Source: Gammaproteobacteria bacterium (GTDB lineage: Bacteria > Pseudomonadota > Gammaproteobacteria > SZUA-152). Taken from it: a DNA stretch of 58,823 nucleotides. The notes below the pieces were generated by a model that saw nothing but the letters and a program-made list of their open reading frames with translations, searched no databases and was not told the DNA's origin. How positions within the stretch are numbered: the stretch's first letter is position 1; every line of letters starts with the position of its first letter. Of the stretch, positions 45,961 through 57,478 are shown in pieces. Made by a program: the position numbers and the translations under genes. The stretch lies in the NCBI GenBank assembly GCA_021648485.1, contig JAKISS010000012.1:1-58823 (forward strand), read 5' to 3'.

Positions 45961-46713
45961 TTATTGAAAATCAAAATCCAACAGGGGTTTTATTTTTTCA
46001 GATGACACTAAATAGGCATCATGAATAATTCTCTGACCAACAATGGTCTTTTTTAACCTGTTTGCCGAACTGAATGTTACAGCCTCACCAAGCAGCACAG
46101 GATAAAAACCATTCCTGGCTTTACTGCCCACATGCGCACGATAGATGCTGCCTCGATTATTGATGGCTTGCGCATGTTTCAAAGCACTGCTCTTGTCTTT
46201 GAATGAACCGGCAACCACATAGTACGACTTAATTTCTTTGCCATAACCAAAAAACATTTTTATCCCGCTGACACCCGCGCCCCACCAATTCATTGCGGTA
46301 CGTTTCATCGGGTCAACAACCTTTAGCTCATCATCTTCACTGTTTTCACTTTGTTCACCCGCATGCGCTGATGAAATAAAACTGAAACCTGCCACTGAAA
46401 CAGTATCGCTGGTTTTAATCCCACCCGACCACGTTGTAATCATTGCCGGAGCAGCGATAGCGATAGCCAGTAATTTGATGCGACTCGGTTCATCCGAAAC
46501 CCACGCCAAAACCGCACCCAGGAATATCAGGATCGGCGTCAAAATAAAATAACCGACTTTAAAAGCAAACCACTGATCAGCACTCAGATTCGCTCCCTGT
46601 TCAACAAGCAGTGCGTAATCCTGACCAAGAAATTTGACACACACCGCAGACAAACCGCCCAGTGCGCCGATGATAACCTTCTCCCAAACCGTAAGCTGAG
46701 GTAGCTTTGCCAT
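45961..46713 (-). CDS. Membrane protein with C-terminal SPOR-like domain
   Basis: A 250-residue protein. Hydrophobic segments lie at about residues 12-29, 53-71 and 80-96, followed by an acidic linker (EQSENSEDDEL). Residues 163-236 resemble a SPOR domain: SYYVVAGSFKDKSSALKHAQ, AHVGSKARNGFYPVLLGEAV, ANRLKKT. SPOR domains bind denuded septal peptidoglycan. No named family covers the whole chain. AAAGGATAA precedes the ATG at 46713. It lies between the Tae4 pair and rnhB, where dnaE would normally follow, so it is probably part of the inserted block. Confidence 0.65.
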   Translation of the reverse strand: MAKLPQLTVWEKVIIGALGGLSAVCVKFLGQDYALLVEQGANLSADQWFAFKVGYFILTPILIFLGAVLAWVSDEPSRIKLLAIAIAAPAMITTWSGGIKTSDTVSVAGFSFISSAHAGEQSENSEDDELKVVDPMKRTAMNWWGAGVSGIKMFFGYGKEIKSYYVVAGSFKDKSSALKHAQAINNRGSIYRAHVGSKARNGFYPVLLGEAVTFSSANRLKKTIVGQRIIHDAYLVSSEKIKPLLDFDFQ

Positions 46714-46809
46714 ATTTATTATCCTTTTTTTCTTTTTGTATTGTCCCTGCAACCGTTAAACCAGCCCCATTAACGTCAATCTTGCTTTACTGCGGAAAGT
46801 CCATTCCAA

Positions 46810-47421
46810 TCAACTTTTACCGTGTGTTAACGCCTTACGCACCGGCGCAAAAGAACGGCGATGGATAGGGGTTACGCCCAAACTCTGTAACGCCGCCATA
46901 TGCACTTTGGTGGGATAGCCTTTATGTCCCGCCAAACCATAACCGGGGTACTCGGCATCCAGTAACACCATTTCACGGTCGCGCGTCACCTTGGCAATAA
47001 TGGATGCCGCGCTGATGGCCGGTATTTTACCATCTCCTTTGATAATAGCTTCGGCAGTACAAGGCAATTCCGGGCAACGATTGCCGTCCACCAGAACATG
47101 CCCGGGTTGCAATGCCAGTCCGGCGACAGCGCGTTGCATGGCCAGCATGGTCGCTTGCAAGATGTTAATTTTATCAATTTCTGCCACTTCGGCACGACCG
47201 ATGGCCCAGGCTTTGGCCTTTATTTGAATTTCATCAAACAAAATCTCGCGCTTTTTTTCACTAAGCACTTTGGAATCTGCCAAACCAGAAATAGGTTGCT
47301 CCGGGTCAAGTATCACAGCAGCCGTTACTACAGGGCCAGCCAGCGGCCCCCGCCCAACTTCATCAACCCCTGCCACCCACAATATAGCATCGGAAAAATC
47401 ATGTGTTGATTGAGTGCCCAT
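46810..47421 (-). CDS. rnhB: Ribonuclease HII
   Basis: A 203-residue enzyme that cuts RNA in RNA-DNA hybrids and removes misincorporated ribonucleotides. The catalytic [17 protein letters not shown] is at the N-terminus, with [24 protein letters not shown] and [11 protein letters not shown] further on. It lies 6 bp after lpxB in the lipid A string; dnaE is displaced from its usual place next to it. Confidence 0.97.
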   Translation of the reverse strand: MGTQSTHDFSDAILWVAGVDEVGRGPLAGPVVTAAVILDPEQPISGLADSKVLSEKKREILFDEIQIKAKAWAIGRAEVAEIDKINILQATMLAMQRAVAGLALQPGHVLVDGNRCPELPCTAEAIIKGDGKIPAISAASIIAKVTRDREMVLLDAEYPGYGLAGHKGYPTKVHMAALQSLGVTPIHRRSFAPVRKALTHGKS

Positions 47422-47427
47422 ATCCCG

Positions 47428-48600
47428 TTATGCCTTTGTCTCTTGTGCGACTTGTTGCAAAATGGCGTCCGCTGCCTGTTGGCTCGCGTCTTGCCGCAAT
47501 GTGTGATGGATGTCTGTAAAGCGCTGATTCAGGTTATTCATTATCGTGGGATTTTCAAAATAGGCCAACACCTTCTGCCCGAGGTTTTCCGGTGTTGCCT
47601 CATGCTGAATCAGTTCCGGCACCAGAGTTTCATTGGCCAATAAATTGGGCAATGAAACATTCTCTACTTTCACCAGGCGCTTGGCCAGCCAGTAGGTCAG
47701 TGGTGCCAGCTTGTACGCCACTACCATGGGCCGCTTTAGCAACATGGCCTCCAATGCGGCAGTGCCCGAAGCCAGCAATACTACATCGGCGGCGGCCATC
47801 ACTTCACGCGACTGGCCATCAATCAGGGTCAGCCGGGGCAACGCCCTGCCCTGTGCCTTGATTTCTGTCATGGCCTGCTCAAACTGAGTGCGTCGCTCAT
47901 TGTTCACCAACGGCACAACAAATTCCAAGCCTGGGCGTCGCGCCTGCAACCAGCAAGCCGTTTCGATAAACGGCTGCGCAAGGTAATGCAACTCATTGGA
48001 ACGACTGCCCGGTAACAAGGCCAGGATATCAGTATCGGTTGGCAGATTCAGTTGCTGTCGCGCCACCTGCTTGTCCACTGTGAGCGGAATCGTATCGGCC
48101 AGCGGATGCCCCACAAAGCGCACCGGCACCTGATATTTTTGGTAAAAGCTCGCTTCAAACGGAAACAGGGTCAACATCAAACCGGTGGATGCGGCGATCT
48201 TTTTCACCCGCCGTTGCCGCCAGGCCCAGACGGAGGGACTGACATAATGTACGGTTTTAATGCCCGCGACACGCAATTGTTTTTCCAGACCCAGCGTGAA
48301 ATCCGGCGCATCAATGCCAATAAAAACATCCGGCGGATTTTGTTTGAAATGCGTGGCCAGCTGGCGGCGTATACCCAACAGTTCACGATAACGCCCCAGC
48401 ACTTCCACAATACCCATCACCGACAAACGATCCATGGGAAACAGGCTGCTGGCCCCTGCGGCGATCATTTGCGGGCCTGCGATGCCTTCAAAAACAGCAC
48501 CTGGATAGTGTTGTTTGATGGCGGCAATCAATCCGGCACCCAGTAAATCACCGGAAGCCTCACCTGCAACGATACCAAATCGCAACGGCGACTTTGCCAC
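47428..48600 (-). CDS. lpxB: Lipid-A-disaccharide synthase
   Basis: A 390-residue glycosyltransferase that joins UDP-diacylglucosamine and lipid X into the lipid A disaccharide at the inner membrane. It begins [24 protein letters not shown], with [45 protein letters not shown] and LLPGSRSNE, all typical. Its start abuts the lpxA stop. Confidence 0.97.
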   Translation of the reverse strand: MAKSPLRFGIVAGEASGDLLGAGLIAAIKQHYPGAVFEGIAGPQMIAAGASSLFPMDRLSVMGIVEVLGRYRELLGIRRQLATHFKQNPPDVFIGIDAPDFTLGLEKQLRVAGIKTVHYVSPSVWAWRQRRVKKIAASTGLMLTLFPFEASFYQKYQVPVRFVGHPLADTIPLTVDKQVARQQLNLPTDTDILALLPGSRSNELHYLAQPFIETACWLQARRPGLEFVVPLVNNERRTQFEQAMTEIKAQGRALPRLTLIDGQSREVMAAADVVLLASGTAALEAMLLKRPMVVAYKLAPLTYWLAKRLVKVENVSLPNLLANETLVPELIQHEATPENLGQKVLAYFENPTIMNNLNQRFTDIHHTLRQDASQQAADAILQQVAQETKA

Positions 48601-49371
48601 TTATCGCACAATCCCGCGCGTACTGCTTTTGATAAACATCAGCAATTGCGCAATTTCATCGCAATTTTCTGCCATGGGCTCAAGTTGGGTAACAGCCTGC
48701 GTCAATGTATTACCCGAGCGGTAAATAATTTTATAGGCTTTGCGTAATTGACTCAGCGCATCACTGGAAAAACCACGACGTTTGAGACCTTCAGTATTCA
48801 AACCATGTGGTTTGGCCATATGCCCGGAGACCATCAGAAACGGTAATACATCTTTGGAAATCACACTGTTCATGCCCGTAAAACAATGTGTACCTACTTT
48901 GCAAAACTGGTGTACCAGAGTAAACCCGCCAAGAATGACGTAATCTTCGATGATCACATGACCTGCCAGTGTGGTGCTGTTGGCAAAGATGGTGTGATTG
49001 CCAATCTGGCAATCATGGGCAATATGCACGGTCGCCATAATCCAGTTGTCATTACCGATACGGGTAATACCTACATCCTGCGTAGTGCCACGGCTGATGG
49101 TGCAATATTCACGAATAACATTGCGGTCACCTATTTCCAGTTCGGTGGCCTCACCGGCATATTTTTTGTCCTGGGGATCACCACCAATGGCGGCAAAAGA
49201 ATAGATTTTATTGTCACGGCCAATGCGCGTGGGGCCGTTAATCACAACGTGCGAATCAATGACCGTGCCTTCACCGATTTCCACACCGGCACCGATGACA
49301 GAAAAAGGACCAACACTGACATCTTTGGCAAGATGGGCGTCAGGATCAACAATGGCCTGGGAGTGAATCAA
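48601..49371 (-). CDS. lpxA: UDP-N-acetylglucosamine acyltransferase
   Basis: A 256-residue left-handed beta-helix enzyme, first in lipid A synthesis. It begins MIHSQAIVDPDAHLAKDVSVGPFSVIGAGVEIGEGT with hexapeptide repeats. The catalytic histidine lies in IAHDCQIGNHTIFANSTTLAGHV. The C-terminal helical part has GLNTEGLKRRGFSSD. It is between fabZ and lpxB as usual. Confidence 0.97.
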   Translation of the reverse strand: MIHSQAIVDPDAHLAKDVSVGPFSVIGAGVEIGEGTVIDSHVVINGPTRIGRDNKIYSFAAIGGDPQDKKYAGEATELEIGDRNVIREYCTISRGTTQDVGITRIGNDNWIMATVHIAHDCQIGNHTIFANSTTLAGHVIIEDYVILGGFTLVHQFCKVGTHCFTGMNSVISKDVLPFLMVSGHMAKPHGLNTEGLKRRGFSSDALSQLRKAYKIIYRSGNTLTQAVTQLEPMAENCDEIAQLLMFIKSSTRGIVR

Positions 49372-49383
49372 GAACCTTCTGCC

Positions 49384-49860
49384 TCAATCAGTCTGTACGC
49401 CCCGTTCGGCACACATCAGTTCTGCGGAACACACGACTTTGCCGTCCACTTTTGCAATACCGTTGAATTTCCAGACACCACGCTTGGTTTTGATAATATC
49501 GACTTCCAGCATCAGCTGGTCACCGGGAATAACCGGCTGCTTGAAACGCGCGTTATCAATACCGACAAGATAATACAGTGAGTCTTTATCCGGTACCTTG
49601 CCACTGGTGCGAAAGGCAAGAATACCGGTTGCCTGAGCCAATGCTTCCAGGATCAGCACACCGGGCATGACGGCACGATCAGGAAAATGTCCGGTAAAGC
49701 AGGGTTCGTTATAGGTGACATTTTTATAGCCCACCAGCCGTTCACCGACTTTGCATTCGGTCACCCGGTCAATCAACAAAAACGGGTAGCGATGCGGGAG
49801 ATGCTCCAGAATTGCGTAAATATCCAGCGTGGTTAGCGATGTATCCAGTGACTCACTCAT
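49384..49860 (-). CDS. fabZ: 3-hydroxyacyl-ACP dehydratase FabZ
   Basis: A 158-residue hot-dog-fold dehydratase of fatty acid elongation. The active-site histidine is in [13 protein letters not shown] and the glutamate in [31 protein letters not shown] lies between. It competes with LpxA/LpxD for hydroxyacyl-ACP, which explains the clustering. Its start overlaps the lpxD stop by one base. Confidence 0.97.
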   Translation of the reverse strand: MSESLDTSLTTLDIYAILEHLPHRYPFLLIDRVTECKVGERLVGYKNVTYNEPCFTGHFPDRAVMPGVLILEALAQATGILAFRTSGKVPDKDSLYYLVGIDNARFKQPVIPGDQLMLEVDIIKTKRGVWKFNGIAKVDGKVVCSAELMCAERGVQTD

Positions 49861-50921
49861 TATTTTTTTGTCTCATCAAGATGCTCAGAAGCAGCTAATC
49901 GCTTTTCCAGTTTTTTTAACCGGCGCGCCATATCGTCCAGCTGTTTTAAACGAATAAAATTCCGATGCCATGCCGCATTTTCTTCCAGCGGCGTACCGGA
50001 AGAATAAACCCCCGGCTTTCTTATCGCTCGCGAAACATGCGACATACCCGTGATAGTAACATTATCTGCGATCTCAAGGTGGCCGACAATGCCCACACAG
50101 CCACCAATCGCACAATGTTTGCCAATGATCGCGCTACCGGCCACGGCAGTACAGGCAGCAATGGCCGTATGTGCGCCAATGCGCACGTTATGACCAATTT
50201 GAATCAGATTATCAAGCTTGACGCCATTCCCAATAACAGTATCACCAATCGCACCACGGTCAATGGTACTATTAGCACCGACTTCAACATCATCACCCAG
50301 AACAACTCTGCCAACCTGTGGCACTTTCAGCCATTCTCCCTTGTTATTGGCCAGACCAAAACCATCCGCACCAATCACCACTCCGGGGTGCAAGAGATTG
50401 CGGCGACCAATTTGTGTGCCGTGGCACAGTGTCACATTAGCAACCAAACGTGTATCTTCACCAAGAGTGGTATTTTTACCCATCACACAACCGGGACCGA
50501 TGCGACACCCTGCGGCGATAACGACACCGGCTTCGATAACACAATTGGCACCAACCAAAGCTCCGGCATGCACCTTGCTAGTCGGGTCTACCGTGGCTGT
50601 GGGATGAATGCCAGGCAAAAAATCATTATCAGAATACAACCAGGCTGCCACATAAGCATAAGCAACATGCGGGTTCTCCACCACAACAGCATTAGTGGGA
50701 ACGGCATCCGCATCTTCTGCTATAACAATAACAGCAGCAGCATTTGTGCTACACAGGTCTTTTTTAAAACGTGAATTAATCAGAAAAGTAATATCACCCT
50801 CACCGGCCTCGGTTAATGAGGCCACCCGCCTGATTTCATCATCGGCATTCCCGGAAAGCTGTGCCGACAGGCCTTGAGTATTCAGTCGCTCAACAATGAC
50901 TTTCAAAGTAAGCGCGGGCAT
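49860..50921 (-). CDS. lpxD: UDP-3-O-acylglucosamine N-acyltransferase
   Basis: A 353-residue acyltransferase, third step of lipid A synthesis. The N-terminal uridine-binding domain is followed by hexapeptide repeats from about residue 105 ([28 protein letters not shown]). The catalytic histidine is in [26 protein letters not shown] charged C-terminal helix ([18 protein letters not shown]) is typical. It follows ompH in the operon. Confidence 0.97.
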   Translation of the reverse strand: MPALTLKVIVERLNTQGLSAQLSGNADDEIRRVASLTEAGEGDITFLINSRFKKDLCSTNAAAVIVIAEDADAVPTNAVVVENPHVAYAYVAAWLYSDNDFLPGIHPTATVDPTSKVHAGALVGANCVIEAGVVIAAGCRIGPGCVMGKNTTLGEDTRLVANVTLCHGTQIGRRNLLHPGVVIGADGFGLANNKGEWLKVPQVGRVVLGDDVEVGANSTIDRGAIGDTVIGNGVKLDNLIQIGHNVRIGAHTAIAACTAVAGSAIIGKHCAIGGCVGIVGHLEIADNVTITGMSHVSRAIRKPGVYSSGTPLEENAAWHRNFIRLKQLDDMARRLKKLEKRLAASEHLDETKK

Positions 50922-50949
50922 CAGGGCGACTATTTAGTGTTTAAATCGA

Positions 50950-51513
50950 CTATTTTTTTGTGCTTGCAGCAAATTCTTTTTTCAACTGCTCAACCACTTT
51001 GCCGGTCATATCAATACGATCATCAGCATAAACCACGCCATCACTAATAACGAGATCGTACTTCTCAGCTTTTGCAATATCATTGATCACTTCAAACACC
51101 CGGCGACGCAGGGTATCGAAAGCTTCGTTGCGACGGATATTCAAATCTTCCCGGAATTCTTCCTGACCGCGCTTGAGTTCACGTTGCTGGGAAAGGATAT
51201 CCCGCTCCAGTTTACGTCGCTCGGTTTCACTCATGATGGCTCCATCACGGGTGAGCTTTTCTTCAAGTTTGCGCACCTTTTTTTGTGCATCCACCAGCTC
51301 TTTATCGCGAGGTGAGAATTCCTTTTCAAGACGTACGCGCGCCGCATCGGCCTGAGGAGCCTCCTCCAATACGCGAGCCGCATTGACAAACCCGATTTTC
51401 ATCTCGGCGGCAACAGCAACCGATCCAATCATGCTTAACCACGCTACGAGGCAAACACACAGCAATACCCGGGAATAGTGAAAAGCACGCTTACTGATTG
51501 TTTTTTTTGACAT
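50950..51513 (-). CDS. skp: OmpH/Skp periplasmic chaperone
   Basis: A 187-residue periplasmic chaperone for outer-membrane proteins on their way to BamA. The signal peptide ends near AEMKIGFVN. The mature part begins KIGFVNAARVLEEAPQADAARVRLEKEF and continues as a long charged coiled coil (DAQKKVRKLEEKLTRDG, ERRKLERDILSQQRELKRGQEEF). The ATG at 51513 (MSKKTISKR) is chosen; three more codons are open upstream. Position between bamA and lpxD is conserved. Confidence 0.93.
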   Translation of the reverse strand: MSKKTISKRAFHYSRVLLCVCLVAWLSMIGSVAVAAEMKIGFVNAARVLEEAPQADAARVRLEKEFSPRDKELVDAQKKVRKLEEKLTRDGAIMSETERRKLERDILSQQRELKRGQEEFREDLNIRRNEAFDTLRRRVFEVINDIAKAEKYDLVISDGVVYADDRIDMTGKVVEQLKKEFAASTKK

Positions 51514-51680
51514 AATCTCCACTCATAGACAATTGATAACGAGCAACCCCGCTCCTGACATCCCCCTATGATGCCATGAAATACCACCGAACCCAATGCC
51601 TGAATAATTTTGTAATTTTACGCTGTTTTCGCACCAAACCAGAGGATTTACCCTCCGGTATATCTCTCGAATTGCGAGCC

Positions 51681-54011
51681 CTAAAACGGAGAACCAATGG
51701 AAAACTGGAATGTCTCCGTATCATCTTCCGGTTTGGCATTGATGGCCCAACCCCAGTTAAAGGTTAGTGCGCCAACAGGGGTCAGCCAGATAGCAGAAAA
51801 ACCGTATGAAGACCGTAATCTCTCTTTCTGAATCTCTGATTCTGACGCAAAAACGTTACCCGCATCAATAAAGGTACTCAAACGGAAACTTCGTTCCGTT
51901 TCCGCAAAGGGTGATGGAAAAAACAATTCCAGATGCGTCACGATTTTAATCGGCCCGCCCAACGGCCTGTCCGAAACAGGATCACGCGGCCCCAGGGTAT
52001 TTCCCCGGTATCCACGCACCGAACGACCACCACCCGCATAATAATTTTTATAAAACGGTAATGCAGTGGTGTCGCCATAACCTGCGCCATAACCCAGGTC
52101 GGCCCCCAAAAACAGGCTGGTGCCTTTGGCCAGCGGAATATAGTACCTTTGCCGAACATTCAATTTGTAATATTCAAGATCACCACCCGGCAACGCAATA
52201 TCGGCCGATAACAAACTGTAATAACCGCTATCCGGGAAAATAGCCCGGTTGCGGGTATCGTGCGACCAACTCACTGTCGTGGTGATGGAATTATAGTCAT
52301 CACCATTCTTGTTCACCCAATCTTGATACGACTGGGGTGCTGTGTCTTCATTAATATCCAGGCGTGTATTCTCAAAGCCCAGACTCCAGGATGCCCGATT
52401 GTATTCACTGATCGGGAACCCGAAATTCATACTCGCGCCATAGGTATCTGTTGAAAAATTCACCAGATTCGCATTTCGGGCATTGGTTGACCGTGAGTAC
52501 GCACTAAATCCGCGACTGATCCCATCAACGGTGTAATACGGGTTGGTATAGTTCACCCGGTATACCGTATTTACCCTGCTGTTATTAATTTCAGTACTGA
52601 CACGTTTCCCGGTGCCCAGAAAATTATTCAGCGTCACACTCAGATTAAACAGCAACCCCTGCGTATCACCATAACCCAAACCTGCCGTGAAATTTCCAGT
52701 CGAGCCTTCGGTAACATCAAAGTTGAGATCGACCTGATCCCGGGTGCCGGGTACCGCAGGCGTTTCCACATTCACCGAATCAAAAAAGCCCAGTTTCTGC
52801 AAACGAATCTTCGAGCGCTCGACCAACGGTGATGACAACCAGCCACCTTCCATCTGACGCACTTCGCGCCGCACCACACCATCGCGTGTTTTTGTATTGC
52901 CGGTAATATTAATCCGTCGCACATAAACCCGGTGCCCCGGATCTATAAAGAAGTTTAAGGCGATAGTCCGGTCTTTTTCATTAATATCCGGTATCGAGTT
53001 CACATTAGCAAAAGCATACCCATCGATCCCCAAACGTTGGCTAAGCCGGTTGCCGGACTCTGCAATCGCACGTCGGGAAAAAATTTCACCGGCCTGCACA
53101 GTGAGCAACTTACGCAGCTCTTCTTCCGGCACCACCATGTCACCGCTGAGCGTCACTTCGCTGACAGTATATTGCTCACCTTCGGTGACATTAATGCTGA
53201 TGTAAACATCGCGTTTATCCGGCGTAATGGAAACCTGCGTGGAATCAATGGAAAAATGCAGGTAGCCGCGATCAAGGTAATAAGAGCGCAGTTTTTCCAG
53301 ATCGCCCAACAACTCCTGTTTAGAGTATTTTCCGCTGCCGGAAATACCGGACCACATGGTCGGCGTAGAAAGTTCAAATTTATCCAGCAGCTTCATTTCA
53401 TCAAACTTGTGTGAGCCAATAATATTGATCTGCTTTATTTTTGCAGCATCACCTTCATCAATATCAATGGTAATCTCAACACGGTTTCGCGCCAGTTTTT
53501 CCAGCTTGGTTTCAATTTTCACGCCGTACTTACCCAGGCTGAAATATTGTTGATGCAGTTCCTGCTCGATTTGATCCAATAGTGAACGATTAAAAATACG
53601 CCCTTCCGTCAGGCCAATAGTTTTCAGCGCAGTATTAAGATCTTCTGTATCGAGGTCTTCGTTACCAAAAACCTCGATCTTGGCAATTGAAGGACGTTCT
53701 TCAACATGAATAATCAGCACATCACTTTCACGCGCCAACTGAATATCTTCAAAAAAACCGGTTTTGTATAAAGCCTGAATAACCGCGCTTGCCCCGGCAT
53801 CATCCAGCGACTCTCCCACTTTGATGGGCAAATAATTGAACGTAGTGCCCAGAGAGATGCGCTGCAAACCCACCACCTGAATATCCTGAACCACAAACCG
53901 CTCAAACGCCCACACCGATCCACTCAGCATGGCGAACAGTATCGCGCCCACTAAACACGGCCATTTTTTATGTAAAACAATGCTTAACTTAATGCCCAAC
54001 TTAATGCTCAA
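51681..54011 (-). CDS. bamA: Outer membrane protein assembly factor BamA
   Basis: The 776-residue core of the BAM complex. A signal peptide of about 35 residues (to SVWA) is followed by five POTRA domains (FVVQDIQVVGLQRISLGTTFNYLPI is the first) and the 16-stranded barrel. The lid-loop motif VRGY is visible in GGGRSVRGYRGNTLGPRD, and the chain ends in the FQFSIGSPF beta-signal. It inserts barrels such as the cytochrome-barrel fusion at 11.5 kb. Confidence 0.97.
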   Translation of the reverse strand: MSIKLGIKLSIVLHKKWPCLVGAILFAMLSGSVWAFERFVVQDIQVVGLQRISLGTTFNYLPIKVGESLDDAGASAVIQALYKTGFFEDIQLARESDVLIIHVEERPSIAKIEVFGNEDLDTEDLNTALKTIGLTEGRIFNRSLLDQIEQELHQQYFSLGKYGVKIETKLEKLARNRVEITIDIDEGDAAKIKQINIIGSHKFDEMKLLDKFELSTPTMWSGISGSGKYSKQELLGDLEKLRSYYLDRGYLHFSIDSTQVSITPDKRDVYISINVTEGEQYTVSEVTLSGDMVVPEEELRKLLTVQAGEIFSRRAIAESGNRLSQRLGIDGYAFANVNSIPDINEKDRTIALNFFIDPGHRVYVRRINITGNTKTRDGVVRREVRQMEGGWLSSPLVERSKIRLQKLGFFDSVNVETPAVPGTRDQVDLNFDVTEGSTGNFTAGLGYGDTQGLLFNLSVTLNNFLGTGKRVSTEINNSRVNTVYRVNYTNPYYTVDGISRGFSAYSRSTNARNANLVNFSTDTYGASMNFGFPISEYNRASWSLGFENTRLDINEDTAPQSYQDWVNKNGDDYNSITTTVSWSHDTRNRAIFPDSGYYSLLSADIALPGGDLEYYKLNVRQRYYIPLAKGTSLFLGADLGYGAGYGDTTALPFYKNYYAGGGRSVRGYRGNTLGPRDPVSDRPLGGPIKIVTHLELFFPSPFAETERSFRLSTFIDAGNVFASESEIQKERLRSSYGFSAIWLTPVGALTFNWGWAINAKPEDDTETFQFSIGSPF

Positions 54012-54030
54012 TTTTCTACCTCAGAACAAA

Positions 54031-55398
54031 TCAATCCGTAAACAAACGCATAACATCGTTATACAGCGCCAGACTCATCAGCATGAATAAAAAGGCAATG
54101 CCGACATGTTGCAGCTTGAGTTGCACTGCATCAGACAAAGGTTTTCCTTTCACCATTTCCACCAGGTAATACATCAGATGGCCACCATCCAGCAGTGGTA
54201 TGGGCAGTAAATTAAGCACGCCCAGACTGATACTGACCACTGCAAGAAAATATAAAAAAGCCGTTACACCGGCACTCGCGGTATAACCTGCATAAGTGGC
54301 AATGGTAATCGGGCCGCTAAGATTTTTAACAGACACCTCACCCACAATCATTTTTCCGATCATGCGCAGTGTCAATGCTGACAACTGCCAGGTCTTTGCT
54401 ATTGCAACGCCCATGCCTTCAAACAGGGAATATTCTTCACGCGCCATCAACTCCGGCGGTAGCGGCCCGGGTAGTGCCGGTGCTGCACCAATGCGACCAA
54501 TGGTCTCTGTATCTGTTTTATGGCTGGCCGTTTTTACCACGAGCGACTGCACAACACCATTGCGTTCAAATTCGACATCCAATGCCTGCTCAGGATGCGC
54601 ACGCACTACATCCACTAAAGCCATCCAGTCTGTTACGGGCTCGCCATTGACACGCAAAACATGATCACCCGCTTTCAGGCCTGACAGAACAGCTGGCCCA
54701 TCCGGTGACAATTCACCGAGCGTCGCGGGCAATGCAGGACGAACAGGTAAAACGCCTAAATATCCCAACAGGTTTTTTTGTTTGACTTCACTCGGCACGC
54801 CGAGTAATGACAACTGCAATCGCTGTGTATTGCCATCCGCGTCTTCGACACGCACAGCAATGTCATCGTCACCCAGTGCCGCATCCAGCATGTTAATGCG
54901 CACCACTGCCCAGGTGGGTGTTTGTGTGCCATTTACTTCAGTAATGCGGTCCCCCACATGAAAGCCTGCCACCGCAGCCGCGCTGTCCGGTTTTACTTCG
55001 CCAACAATGGGCGCAATACCCGGCACGCCAATCAGATACATTACCCAAAAAGCCACTATCGCAAAAATAAAATTGAAAATCGGCCCTGCCGCCACAATGG
55101 CAAAACGACGCCACACTGATTGTCGGTTAAAGGCGCGATGCACTTCTTCTTCGGGCACTTCACTTTCGCGCTCATCGAGCATTTTTACAAAACCACCCAG
55201 AGGGATGGCGGCAATCACAAACTCGGTTTGATCAGGTCCGTAACGTCGCAACCATAACGGTTTGCCAAAACCAATTGAAAAACGCAATACCTTCACACCC
55301 AGTTTGCGCGCTGTCCAGAAGTGGCCAAACTCATGGAAAGCAATCAATATGCCCAGCGTCACGATCAGCGCCAGCGCTGAAGTAATAAATGCATTCAT
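54031..55398 (-). CDS. rseP: Site-2 protease RseP
   Basis: A 455-residue intramembrane zinc protease that cleaves RseA and clears signal peptide remnants, controlling the envelope stress response. The zinc site [15 protein letters not shown] (H22, E23, H26) is in the first helix. Two PDZ domains follow (about residues 120-300), and the third zinc ligand is in [17 protein letters not shown]. Start ATGA overlaps the dxr stop. Confidence 0.96.
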   Translation of the reverse strand: MNAFITSALALIVTLGILIAFHEFGHFWTARKLGVKVLRFSIGFGKPLWLRRYGPDQTEFVIAAIPLGGFVKMLDERESEVPEEEVHRAFNRQSVWRRFAIVAAGPIFNFIFAIVAFWVMYLIGVPGIAPIVGEVKPDSAAAVAGFHVGDRITEVNGTQTPTWAVVRINMLDAALGDDDIAVRVEDADGNTQRLQLSLLGVPSEVKQKNLLGYLGVLPVRPALPATLGELSPDGPAVLSGLKAGDHVLRVNGEPVTDWMALVDVVRAHPEQALDVEFERNGVVQSLVVKTASHKTDTETIGRIGAAPALPGPLPPELMAREEYSLFEGMGVAIAKTWQLSALTLRMIGKMIVGEVSVKNLSGPITIATYAGYTASAGVTAFLYFLAVVSISLGVLNLLPIPLLDGGHLMYYLVEMVKGKPLSDAVQLKLQHVGIAFLFMLMSLALYNDVMRLFTD

Positions 55399-56624
55399 TT
55401 TGGTTCACCTGATGTCAGCGCCGATACGAATGCCATTGCTGTTTTACGTGCAGCATCATCAGCGGTCAATACCGCTTCCAGAGTTTCACCATTTTCAATC
55501 GTGCTTTGCTCCATTGTCCGGGAAATAATGTTGGGGATATCCGTAAAACGTATTTTTTTATCCAGAAAGCTTTGCACCGCAATTTCATTCGCCGCATTCA
55601 AAATTGCAGGCCCGGTACCCCCTGTTTCACCGGCCGTGTACGCCAACTGCAAACAGGGAAAACGTTTCATATCCGGCCGTTCAAAATCCAGTTGTGCCAC
55701 CTCAAACAAATCCAGTGCAGCAACACCGGATACCATACGCTCCGGCCAGGCCATGGCGTGGGCGATAGGGGTACGCATGTCTGGATTACCCATCTGCGCC
55801 AAAACCGAACCATCGTTATAACTCACCATGGAATGCACAATACTTTGTGGATGGATCATTACCTGGATTTGCTCCGGTTTGGTATTAAATAACCAGCATG
55901 CCTCAATCACTTCCAGCCCTTTATTCATCATCGTGGCCGAATCCACAGAAATCTTTTGGCCCATGCTCCAGTTGGGATGCGCACAAGCCTGCTCCGGGGT
56001 AACGGATTCCAGCTGAGCTTTATCCATAGTACGAAATGGCCCACCCGATGCCGTCAATAATATCTTTTGCACGCCCAGTGTCTGCAATTCACGCGGCGCT
56101 TGCGCACAGGAATACCCGCCGGGCAGGCTTTGGAAAATGGCATTATGTTCGCTGTCGATAGGTAGCAGCTCAGCATCGTTTTCCCGCACGGCATTCATTA
56201 AAATTTTCCCCGACATCACCAACGCTTCTTTATTTGCCAGCAAAATACGTTTTCCGGCATACGCGGCAGCCAATGTCGGGCGCAATCCGGCCGCACCCAC
56301 AATAGCCGCCATCACCTGTCGGGTTTGTTCCAGCGCCGCAACCATCTCCAGGCCATCTATCCCACTTAACACCGTGGTTTCCAGGCCAGCTGCTCGCAAT
56401 CGCTGTTGCAACTGCTCTGCAGCATTGGCATCAGCCAGCACGGCATACTCCGGCGCAAAGGCTCGACATTGTTCAAACAGTCGATCAACCTGTGTATTTG
56501 CGGTTAATGCCACCACGCGATAACGCTCAGGGTGCCGGGCAATCACATCCAGTGTACTGACGCCGATGGAACCCGTAGCGCCTAAAACGGTGACGCCAAT
56601 CGGGCCTGTGGGAATAACGGCCAT
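55395..56624 (-). CDS. dxr: 1-deoxy-D-xylulose 5-phosphate reductoisomerase
   Basis: A 409-residue enzyme that makes MEP from DXP, the first committed step of the non-mevalonate pathway that IspG later serves. NADPH-binding [21 protein letters not shown] is at the N-terminus; [32 protein letters not shown] and [21 protein letters not shown] are the active-site segments. The ATG at 56624 overlaps the cdsA stop by one base (TGATG), which fixes this start over an open frame to 56660. Confidence 0.97.
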   Translation of the reverse strand: MAVIPTGPIGVTVLGATGSIGVSTLDVIARHPERYRVVALTANTQVDRLFEQCRAFAPEYAVLADANAAEQLQQRLRAAGLETTVLSGIDGLEMVAALEQTRQVMAAIVGAAGLRPTLAAAYAGKRILLANKEALVMSGKILMNAVRENDAELLPIDSEHNAIFQSLPGGYSCAQAPRELQTLGVQKILLTASGGPFRTMDKAQLESVTPEQACAHPNWSMGQKISVDSATMMNKGLEVIEACWLFNTKPEQIQVMIHPQSIVHSMVSYNDGSVLAQMGNPDMRTPIAHAMAWPERMVSGVAALDLFEVAQLDFERPDMKRFPCLQLAYTAGETGGTGPAILNAANEIAVQSFLDKKIRFTDIPNIISRTMEQSTIENGETLEAVLTADDAARKTAMAFVSALTSGEPK

Positions 56625-57478
56625 CACGTTACACTGGTTCCGGTTAACCCTGTCAACCAAAGTCCCACCACAAAAATGGGGGCAGCTGCGGTAACGCTAT
56701 CAATGCGATCCAGTACACCGCCATGTCCGGGTAGCAGGGTACCACTGTCTTTAATCCCGGCATGGCGTTTAAACATGCTTTCGGTGAGATCCCCCAACAC
56801 GGAAAAAATAACCGTCACCAGCGACAAGACAACGAATACCGGCCACAGGTTCCCGGGCAACCCCAAAACCTGAGCCGCCACAATGGCATAAAGCGTACTG
56901 ATGGCCACTGCGCTGCCCACACCCTCCCAGGTTTTCCCCGGGCTCACTGCCGGTGCCAGTTTGCGTTTACCCCACGCCCGACCACCAAAATAAGCACCAG
57001 AGTCTGCCACCCAGATAAGACTCAACAGATACATCACCAACAACGGCCCCTGCTCACCACTGGCGTGCAAACCGACTACCGCCAACCAGGTGGGCAACAA
57101 TACCAACAGACCAATCAGCACCAGTACTGCTCGTGACGACCAACGCTGCACCGTACGCGGATAATTCAAGACCCACACTGTTGCCAACAACCACCAAAAC
57201 AGACTCAGTATGGGTAAAGCCAACCAGTCGGTATTAGCGCCTGCCAGAAAAGAGTCTTGTTGGAAAAACCAGATGCAGGCCAGACCCAGCACCACGACCG
57301 CAACATAGAGAATACGCTGCCAAACCACCTTCAGTTGCATAAAGCCTGTCCATTCCCAGGCACCCTGTACGATAAACAGGGCAAGCACCAGGGCAAGATA
57401 AGGTGTCGGCAGGCTCAAGATGCCCCATATCACCAGGGGTACCAGAACGGCGGCCGTCATCAGGCGCTGTTTCAGCAT
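56624..57478 (-). CDS. cdsA: Phosphatidate cytidylyltransferase
   Basis: A 284-residue multi-span membrane enzyme that makes CDP-diacylglycerol, the precursor of all phospholipids. Eight or so helices are visible. The CDP-alcohol signature is [25 protein letters not shown] near the C-terminus, and [17 protein letters not shown] precedes it. It overlaps uppS by 7 bp and dxr by one. Confidence 0.96.
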   Translation of the reverse strand: MLKQRLMTAAVLVPLVIWGILSLPTPYLALVLALFIVQGAWEWTGFMQLKVVWQRILYVAVVVLGLACIWFFQQDSFLAGANTDWLALPILSLFWWLLATVWVLNYPRTVQRWSSRAVLVLIGLLVLLPTWLAVVGLHASGEQGPLLVMYLLSLIWVADSGAYFGGRAWGKRKLAPAVSPGKTWEGVGSAVAISTLYAIVAAQVLGLPGNLWPVFVVLSLVTVIFSVLGDLTESMFKRHAGIKDSGTLLPGHGGVLDRIDSVTAAAPIFVVGLWLTGLTGTSVT

